Assembly (NCBI RefSeq): GCF_016801865.2
Contig: NC_068938.1
Location: 196,820,429 to 196,884,428 of the forward strand
Direction: 5' to 3'
DNA: 64,000 nucleotides
Source of the DNA: Culex pipiens pallens
Taxonomy: Eukaryota; Arthropoda; Insecta; Diptera; Culicidae
Numbering within the stretch: the first letter of the stretch is position 1; each line of letters begins with the position of its first letter. Below, piece after piece: positions 55,881-64,000 of this stretch. Position numbers and translations under genes: made by a program. The notes beneath the pieces were generated by a model, which worked only from the letters and a program-made list of their open reading frames with translations, searched no databases and was not told the origin of the DNA.

Positions 55881-56359
55881 TTTGTTGTTCTGTTTAGGGA
55901 CTAATTTTGAGTAACTTTTGTTCTACGAAAAACTCAATTTCTTTTCTTTTTTGATAAAAGTGCTTTAACATACATTCTGTTGTTTATTTTTTGCATTATC
56001 TGGTAGTTTCGGGACGATTCCGTAATTTTTCAAACATTTTTAAGATTTCCTTTGACGAAATACCATGTATAGGTTGAATTCATCTTAATTAAATAACCAA
56101 CAATAACTATTAAGATCAATGATTGTTTTACACATTTTTACCAGCAATTTTGAACTTAAAAAAGAGAAAAAAAAAGCAGAATTGGATCTTTTGAGTGATA
56201 ATATGAGGTCTTTTGATATTGCGAATAAATCCAAGAACTATAGAATTTCTAAAATTATGAAAACTAATGTCTTTTTTCTGATAGATTCTATTTCTAAATA
56301 ATGATTGTTCATTTATTTGAGGCACCGAAAAATATTGCTTTATGAAACCATATATTTTT
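55881..56359. other. AT-rich spacer, no gene recognised
   Basis: An open stretch on each strand (56119-56301 plus, 56128-56439 minus) overlaps the other; neither has a domain. Confidence 0.45.
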
Positions 56360-57765
56360 AACTCAAGCGAAAAATTCCCAAAAGGCAAGACAAAAGGGTT
56401 TTTTAAACGGCTTTTGTTCAAAAGAATACGAAACTCCACGAAAGTCCTTCCCTATGACCAAAAAACTATTTTGTGTTATTGGTACGTACCTAATTATATG
56501 GAAATCTATAACTTTTGAATGAATTTTCTGATCAATTTGATCTCTTCGTATTGTAGAGGAATATTTAGAAAAAAATAGGTACACGGAAAAAATGGTCGAT
56601 TTTCAATTAACTTTTTTTTTACAAAAATTCAGTGTCCCAAAATACTAATTTTTTTATTTTCGAGGTTTTTTAATAAGTATGATCAAAACATCTGCCGCCG
56701 AGTTATAATTTTCAGAAAAAAATTTTATTTTTCGAAAAAATCTAAATTTCATTCATAAATTTTTTGACCATTTTTTAATACAGAATTCAGTTTGCAATCG
56801 AAAGATACTTTACATATTTTTTTTATTTAGGGCACCGTTTTCAAGATATAGCCACCAAAAGTTGGATTTCAGCGAAATATTTGCAGATTTTCGATTTATA
56901 AAAATAGTAACCATTAGTGAACATTTCTGAAAATCTGGAGTTTTTTTTTTTTTAAAAGGTCCAATAAACCAAATTTTCAATTCTGGAGTTTTTTTTTTTT
57001 AAAGAATAAACCAAATTTTCAGTTTTTGCTTTTTGGGTGTTTTTTAATACCCCTGACTCAAGGCGGTTTCAAAAACACTCAAAAAGCAAAAACTGGAAAT
57101 TTGGTTTATTGGACCTTTTCAAAAAAAACTCTAGAAATATTTTTTTTAAGTTTAAAAAAATTGCTATAAAATTGTCTAAAAGACATTGGACCTCTGGTTG
57201 CTGAGATACAGCGGCTTAAAGAAATAGAAACAGGAAAATTGATTTTTTTTTCTAAGTCTCACCCAAACAACCCACCATTTTCTAATGTCGATATCTTTGC
57301 ACCTAATGGTCCGATTTTCAATGTTATGAATAAATATGAAATATTCGTGAAATTTTCGATCTTTTCGAAAATAATATTTTGATTGTCTTAAATCAAGACT
57401 AGCATATTAAAAAAGCCAAACAATTTCAATATTTGGCGGTAGATTTTTTGACCATACTTCTCTATGGCTCAAAAATTATGGGTTTTGGTCTCCTGAAACA
57501 TCAAAAAATCTCTAAAATCCAAAACATACTTTGAAATTGAGTTTTTGCAAAAAAAAAGTTATTTAAAAAATCGTGGACCTATTTTTTCGGAATATTCCTT
57601 AACAATACCTACAACTTTGCCGAATTGATCAGAAAATTCATTCAAAATATTTACGTACCATTTTTGTATGGACAGCTGCCAAAATTGTATGGGGACTTGT
57701 ATGGGTGAACCACTTCTTTGGTCATAGGAAAGGCTTCAACAAAGTTAAAGCTAAATAAAAAAATG
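56360..57765. repeat. Diverged FB1-like palindrome, interrupted by a MITE
   Basis: Left: 'ccttccctatgaccaaaaaa', 'aactttt.aatgaattttctgatcaa'. Right: 'tcagaaaattcattcaaaat', 'catttttgtatggacagctg', 'cttctttggtcataggaaag'. Centre words 'gatatctttgcacctaatgg' match FB1. Both arms are recognisable, so this is an old full-length relative. Confidence 0.65.
56935..57133. mobile_element. Hairpin MITE (CTGGAGTT ends), copy 3 with duplicated left arm
   Basis: Standard copy with GCTTTTTGGGTGTTTTTT and its inverse around the loop. The left-arm start (CTGGAG, T-run, AATAAACCAAATTTTCA) occurs twice, at 56935 and about 56984. Ends at 57133. Nested in an FB1-like relic. Confidence 0.82.
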
Positions 57766-59532
57766 AAATTTTAGGAAAAATGTCATAACATTTTTTTTTC
57801 ATTAATTTATAATTGTTTGCTTCAACCTTAACTATACTGAAAAATTGAACGATTTTTTTTTAATTTCTGAACATTGCATTTAAAAACAAAATAAAATTTC
57901 TGGCTTGCTTTGATGGCAAGTTTTTTTTGATATTTGAAAAAAAAAACAGCGAAGGTAAAAATTTGTTTAGATATAACAAGTATCTATAATAATAAAGTGC
58001 TTTTTAAAAAGAAAACAAAAACATTGTCTTGTTTAGGATCATTTAGCTCAAATATAACCCCAAAAATGCTCTAAAGTGATTTGTAATCGATGCTATCTTA
58101 TGCTAACTGGATAGGAATCCCAGCAAGCTTAGTACACGAAAGCACAGAGGCATCGTAATGTTAACGTGAGAAAATTAGAAAAAAATATAAGGCAATGTTT
58201 TTTGTCCGTTATTCGATTATTCGAAGTTAAGAGTTAGGAAATTTAAAATTCATTGAAGTGTTGTTTTTTTGTGCAAAGGTGAAATTCTTTTTACTTTTAA
58301 ATATTTTTTTATAAAATTTTTAATATTTTCGCTTTACTCAGTCTTTAAGAAAGGACTTTTTAATGTGCATAGGTTCATCAAAGGCAGGAAGCCTCAGATA
58401 AAAAAAATCCGACACCTGATGCCTCGAGCACCATAGCTGAAAAGTAACTTTTCCAATCTTGGTTTTAGTTTTTGCCCCTTTTAAGCGTCGGTCGTCTGCC
58501 GTTGTAGTAGACGTTTTAGAAAAAAAACAAACATTACCACCGTTTAGTACATACTAGTTACCTCTTGGCAGTACTAACTCTTGCCCATGTGTTCGATTTG
58601 CACTGCGTTGTTATTGATGAGTGATGTGGACGCTGAAAAAAAAAGAATCTTTGCGAAGGGGGAAAAAATGGTAACTGGTTTGATGCTTTCCAGCTTAACT
58701 GGTTCGATTTATTTTCACCATTTTTTTTTGCTGGTTGGAAATGTTGGTTTAGCCGAGATATTTTACAATGTTGGTTATCGTCTAGACGAGTTGGACGTGA
58801 TTTGATAATTAATGTTTACTTTATTTTTAATCAGAATTGATGATTTTCCAGTTATGTAAATTTATTCAAACAGAAAATTTCACACCCGTTTCAGATCCAA
58901 TAACCTCCGCAGCCCAAAAGACCCAATCTTGCATAACGTAATGAATACCTCTCATCGCTGAACGGATGCCCATTACAAGGCTCATATCGCCAAATAAGTA
59001 CATCCAATTTCACCACTAGCGAGAGAGAGAAAGAGCGAGAAGCAAGGGGTCATTCATCAAAACTCGAACCGTACTTATCCATCGATCATCAGCGATCATG
59101 ACATTGCGCGGCTTCTCTTCCTTCTCCAAGTTTCGATGCAAGACAAGCCCCCAAAAAAACGACCACGACGACGACCACTTGCAGCCACCGAGGCTTCAAC
59201 GCGTTGTTGCCTCTAGTCGCATTGAAAGTGAAATTGAATTTCGCACACGCAAACGCACCAACACACACATTTTACTGCGTTAAGTAATTTCTCCTCACTT
59301 CCCTGCCTTTTTCGGGAAATTGATGGGGTCGAATGGAGGTATAGTGTGAGAGAAGGAGGGGGGAAGTGCATTTGACGATCGAGGTGATGATGATGATGAT
59401 CGCATCGCAACGAAGTTATCCAAAGTTGGACAAAGTTGGGAATGGCCGCCGCCGGCAAAACATGGCTTTGTAATAGTGGACATTGCACTAGGATAGTGGG
59501 ATTTGAGAGGGTCATAAATGGTCATGGAAGAA
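57766..59532. other. AT-rich then unique segment, no gene recognised
   Basis: AT-rich to 58430, then higher-GC DNA with GA repeats (59020-59041) and a GAT microsatellite (59385-59402). Open stretch 58581-58805 has no domain. The last 25 bases hold GTCAT-type words that may be the seed of the following satellite. Confidence 0.5.
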
Positions 59533-62440
59533 GTCAATAATGTCAAAAATGTCAAAAATGTCAAAAATGTCAAAAATGTCAAAAATGTCAAAAATGTCAA
59601 AAATGTCAAAAATGTCAAAAATGTCAAAAATGTCAAAAATGTCAAAAATGTCAAAAATGTCAAAAATGTCAAAAATGTCAAAAATGTCAAAAATGTCAAA
59701 AATGTCAAAAATGTCAAAAATGTCAAAAATGTCAAAAATGTCAAAAATGTCAAAAATGTCAAAAATGATCAAAATGATCAAAATGATCAAAATGATCAAA
59801 ATGATCAAAATGATCAAAATGATCAAAATGATCAAAATGATCAAAATGATCAAAATGATCAAAATGATCAAAATGATCAAAATGATCAAAATGATCAAAA
59901 TGATCAAAATGATCAAAATGATCAAAATGATAAAATTGATAAAAATGATAAAAATGATAAAAATGATAAAAATGATAAAAATGATCAAAATGATCAAAAT
60001 GATCAAAATGATCAAAATGATCAAAATGATCAAAATGATCAAAATGATCAAAATGATCAAAATGATCAAAATGATCAAAATGATAAAAATGATAAAAATG
60101 ATAAAAATGATAAAAATGATAAAAATGATAAAAATGATAAAAATGATCTAAATGATCAAAATGATCAAAATGATCAAAATGATCAAAATGATCAAAATGA
60201 TCAAAATGATCAAAATGATCAAAATGATCAAAATGATCAAAATGATCAAAATGATCAAAATGATCAAAATGATCAAAATGATCAAAATGATCAAAATGAT
60301 TAAAATGATTAAAATGATCAAAATGATCAAAATGATCAAAATGATCAAAATGATCAAAATGATCAAAATGATCAAAATGATCAAAATGATCAAAATGATC
60401 AAAATGATCAAAATGATCAAAATGATCAAAATGATCAAAATGATCAAAATGATAAAAATGATAAAAATGATAAAAATGATAAAAATGATAAAAATGATAA
60501 AAATGATCTAAATGATCAAAATGATAAAAATGATAAAAATGATAAAAATGATAAAAATGATAAAAATGATAAAAATGATAAAAATGATCAAAATGATCAA
60601 AATGATCAAAATGATCAAAATGATCAAAATGATCAAAATGATCAAAATGATCAAAATGATCAAAATGATCAAAATGATCAAAATGATCAAAATGATAAAA
60701 ATGATCAAAATGATCAAAATGATCAAAATGATCAAAATGATCAAAATGATTAAAATGATTAAAATGATCAAAATGATCAAAATGATCAAAATGATCAAAA
60801 TGATCAAAATGATCAAAATGATCAAAATGATCAAAATGATCAAAATGATCAAAATGATCAAAATGATCAAAATGATCAAAATGATCAAAATGATCAAAAT
60901 GATCAAAATGATCAAAATGACCAAAATGACCAAAATGACCAAAATGACCAAAATGACCAAAATGATCAAAATGATCAAAATGATCAAAATGATCAAAATG
61001 GTCAAAATGGATCAAAATGATCAAAATGATCAAAATGATCAAAATGATCAAAATGATCAAAATGATCAAAATGATCAAAATGATCAAAATGATCAAAATG
61101 ATCAAAATGATCAAAATGATCAAAATGATCAAAATGATCAAAATGATCAAAATGATAAAAATGATAAAAATGATAAAAATGATAAAAATGATAAAAATGA
61201 TAAAAATGATAAAAATGATCTAAATGATCAAAATGATCAAAATGATCAAAATGATCAAAATGATCAAAATGATCAAAATGATCAAAATGATCAAAATGAT
61301 CAAAATGATTAAAATGATTAAAATGATCAAAATGATCAAAATGATCAAAATGATCAAAATGATCAAAATGATCAAAATGATCAAAATGATCAAAATGATC
61401 AAAATGATCAAAATGATCAAAATGATCAAAATGATCAAAATGATCAAAATGATCAAAATGATCAAAATGATAAAAATGATAAAAATGATAAAAATGATAA
61501 AAATGATAAAAATGATAAAAATGATCAAAATGATCTAAATGATCAAAATGATCAAAATGATCAAAATGATCAAAATGATCAAAATGATCAAAATGATCAA
61601 AATGATCAAAATGATAAAAATGATAAAAATGATAAAAATGATAAAAATGATAAAAATGATCTAAATGATCTAAATGATCAAAATGATCAAAATGATCAAA
61701 ATGATCAAAATGATCAAAATGATCAAAATGATCAAAATGATCAAAATGATCAAAATGATCAAAATGATCAAAATGATCAAAATGATCAAAATGATCAAAA
61801 TGATCAAAATGATCAAAATGATCAAAATGATTAAAATGATCAAAATGATCAAAATGATCAAAATGATCAAAATGATCAAAATGATCAAAATGATCAAAAT
61901 GATCAAAATGATCAAAATGATCAAAATGATCAAAATGATCAAAATGATCAAAATGATCAAAATGATCAAAATGATCAAAATGATCAAAATGATCAAAATG
62001 ATCAAAATGATCAAAATGATCAAAATGATCAAAATGATCAAAATGATCAAAATGATCAAAATGATCAAAATGATCAAAATGATCAAAATGATCAAAATGA
62101 TCAAAATGACCAAAATGACCAAAATGACCAAAATGACCAAAATGACCAAAATGATCAAAATGATCAAAATGATCAAAATGATCAAAATGGTCAAAATGGA
62201 TCAAAATGATCAAAATGATCAAAATGATCAAAATGATCAAAATGATCAAAATGATCAAAATGATCAAAATGATCAAAATGATCAAAATGATCAAAATGAT
62301 CAAAATGATCAATATGATCAAAATGATCAAAATGACTTAAATGACTAAAATGACCAAAATGACCAAAATGACCAAAATGACCAAATGACCAAAATGACCA
62401 CAATGACCAACAAAATAAATGACCCAAATGACCAAAATAA
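59533..62440. repeat. 9-bp mosaic satellite, about 2.9 kb
   Basis: Three zones of one 9-bp unit family: GTCAAAAAT (about 25 copies, 59533-59765), GATCAAAAT with blocks of GATAAAAAT (59766-62332), and GACCAAAAT (about 62333-62440). Marker variants are GATCTAAAT at 60145, 60505, 61217, 61532, 61658 and 61667; paired GATTAAAAT at 60298, 60748 and 61308; and GACCAAAAT blocks at 60919 and 62108. Long stop-free frames of up to 463 codons follow from the 9-bp period and are not genes. Confidence 0.97.
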
Positions 62441-62446
62441 AGTTGC

Positions 62447-64000
62447 AAAAAAATGTTTTGTATGTGTTTTATAAATAAATAAAAAAATCTTAATTCCCCA
62501 CTGTCCACGGCTAATTTCTGCAAACTCACATGGGTAACCGGTTCCCGCGCGCCAGACATCTTCAGGTGGCCAGCTCTTCCTCAAACCTTTCCCACCGAAC
62601 CTTGTCCCGCAAGTGCCCCGTCAGTGGTGACAATAAACTCGCGTAACTGGAGACTGCCGCCGCAGGTCTCCGTTTGCGCACTGATTTGCACAGGTGATAA
62701 AACGTTGAAGTTTAAGGCTCGGGTGGGGAAGGACGCGTGGTGCGACGCATACGAATACGCAATGCTGTGGATTGCCCAGGGGCAATCTACGAGGATTGTG
62801 GACAACGCTGTCGATGGGAAATTAAACAGTCACAAATCGACGTTTCCTTATGGTTGGGAAAACGGAAATACATAAAATTTAAAGTTGAGTTATTGATTGG
62901 GCTCAGGCTATTACACGGTTTGGTCAGATGATTTGAGAAGAGAAAATGTTGGGGTTTTGTGGAAAATAAACAAACAATAGCTCAAGATTGAATCAAAAAG
63001 AAAATTTTTGTTAAGTTAAAATACAATGCAATCTGTCAAATAACATGTAAATATAAGATTTTACATATGATTTGATGTAAAATTTCATGTAAATTGCAAC
63101 TAAATTTACATGGTTTAACATGTAACATTTTTATCAGTGCATAACATTTCACCGAATAATCACACAGCTGATCTCAATCTACACCAGTCCACTACTCAAT
63201 TTGAAGATTTCAATCTACTCACTCAAATTGTAACACACTTTGAGCTGTGTGTTTTTCGGCGTACATTTTGACCACCCCGTCACAAACGGACCCATTAATC
63301 CATCAATCAAAGTGTCAATCCCGTCAGTGAGTGTGACCAGTGCTGCCAGCTGCTGCTGCGCGGGAGCTGTGAGAAAACCCCCGCCTCGTGGTTATGTTTT
63401 GTTTGTTTGCAGGTTAGACTAAACAACGCAACCCACCCAAATCGACGGCGAAGAAGAAGAAAAAAGAGCATGGGAAATTTTCGGTTTTCGGTTTCTGACT
63501 GGCTGATTTCGAGCTAGAGGACTAGGTTACGGATTTTAATGAGATATTAATCGGAACGCGTGTCAATCTTTGTTTTGGGAGTTTCTTCCGGTTTTGAACC
63601 TTTCAAAGGTTTAATTTGTTAAGGTAACAACCGTCATGAAGTTTTTGAGAAACCCTTTTGGTGCACGTAACTCCAACTTAAGATATAACCTGCTATTGAA
63701 ATAATGATACATTGTACCCAGTTAGTTTGATAAAGCTTGAATTGAAAAATCTGTCAAACGGATGCTTGGAATTTTGAAAACTGAAAAGTCTGTAAAGCAC
63801 AGAATTTCTATAAGTGGCATGACTGCTCACAAATCAAAAGTCTAGTCAAGTCTTCCGAGGGCATCAGCATTTCGAGCTGCTCTTTCTCTGAAATACCTCA
63901 TGTTCGTACGTGACAATCGTGCATCAGTCAAGCGCGAGTCTCGTAGCTAGTGGGTAGGTACTTGTAGTAACTCTGTCAAGACGGCTACAAAACGGCCACA
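62447..64000. other. Unique segment, no gene recognised
   Basis: Higher-GC DNA on both sides of an AT-rich patch. 63020-63140 resembles the interior of the MITE at 50223 (ATGTAAAT, TTTTACATATGATTTGATG). The plus strand is open for 83 codons at 62624-62875, and an overlapping minus-strand frame is also open; neither has a domain I recognise. No RNA gene seen. Confidence 0.5.

Noticed and set aside
59766..62332. Replication-origin-like GATC cluster
   Set aside because: GATC every nine bases is a by-product of the satellite unit, and Dam-type control does not apply in an insect genome.
59518..62348. Very long open frames (up to 463 codons) on both strands with repeated tripeptides
   Set aside because: They arise from the 9-bp satellite period, which keeps every frame free of stops. 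There is no start context, no domain and no non-repeat coding sequence.
62624..62875. 83-codon open stretch on the plus strand
   Set aside because: I recognise nothing in the peptide, and an overlapping minus-strand frame is equally open. A host exon cannot be excluded but is not supported.

Overview
The window looks like intergenic or intronic DNA of a dipteran, most likely a culicine mosquito and perhaps Culex. The species call is an inference. It rests on an AT-rich, intron-and-repeat style of sequence with no bacterial gene organisation, an intact Jockey-clade (Juan-like) LINE, a tRNA-derived SINE, and many short non-autonomous DNA transposons of kinds known to be abundant in mosquito genomes. 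I found no host protein-coding exon that I can defend. The only convincing genes are the two ORFs of the retrotransposon on the minus strand at 1247-5778.

Layout. 1-1233 is single-copy-looking DNA. 1247-5778 is a full-length Juan-like LINE (ORF1 gag-like, ORF2 endonuclease plus reverse transcriptase) with a 36-base poly(A) tail and matching target-site duplications. From about 7 kb to 28.6 kb, islands of higher-GC unique DNA alternate with nested transposons. These include long fold-back (palindromic) elements at 10257-12052 (family FB1) and 16235-17585 (FB2), TA-inserting MITEs at 18665-19174, 23219-23640 and 27259-27690, six copies in the window of a hairpin-ended element that inserts in T-runs, a TTAGGC-ended DNA element family, and a SINE at 25250-25470. 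29152-31012 is an 8-bp satellite (TAAAAATG)n with no C on the plus strand. 31-47 kb is mostly AT-rich unique or relic sequence with scattered MITEs. 47832-49031 is a 1.2-kb retroposon with a 20-bp target duplication. 49-58 kb holds another palindrome (FB3), a second FB2 copy, a 988-bp TA-flanked element carrying a tRNA-like segment, and an FB1-like relic. 59533-62440 is a 2.9-kb mosaic 9-bp satellite. The last 1.5 kb is unique.

The most interesting system is a pair of non-autonomous retroposons (13465-14392, minus strand; 47832-49031, plus strand). Their bodies differ, but they share one architecture: two direct repeats at the 5' end, a 3' tail of tandem CATGCT hexamers instead of poly(A), and long perfect target-site duplications of 23 and 20 bp. 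The second also carries four copies of a structured, hairpin-like motif and a 53-codon ORF remnant. A second candidate is the hairpin-ended family, whose termini, subterminal inverted repeat, T-T target and head-to-tail tandem copy fit a Helentron-associated (rolling-circle) non-autonomous element.

How the parts interact: the LINE is the only element here that encodes its own machinery. The SINE, the two CATGCT-tailed retroposons and all the DNA elements would need enzymes supplied from elsewhere. Nesting gives an order of events: FB1 and TTAGGC-ended copies are older, TA MITEs and hairpin-ended elements landed inside them, and the LINE looks recent.
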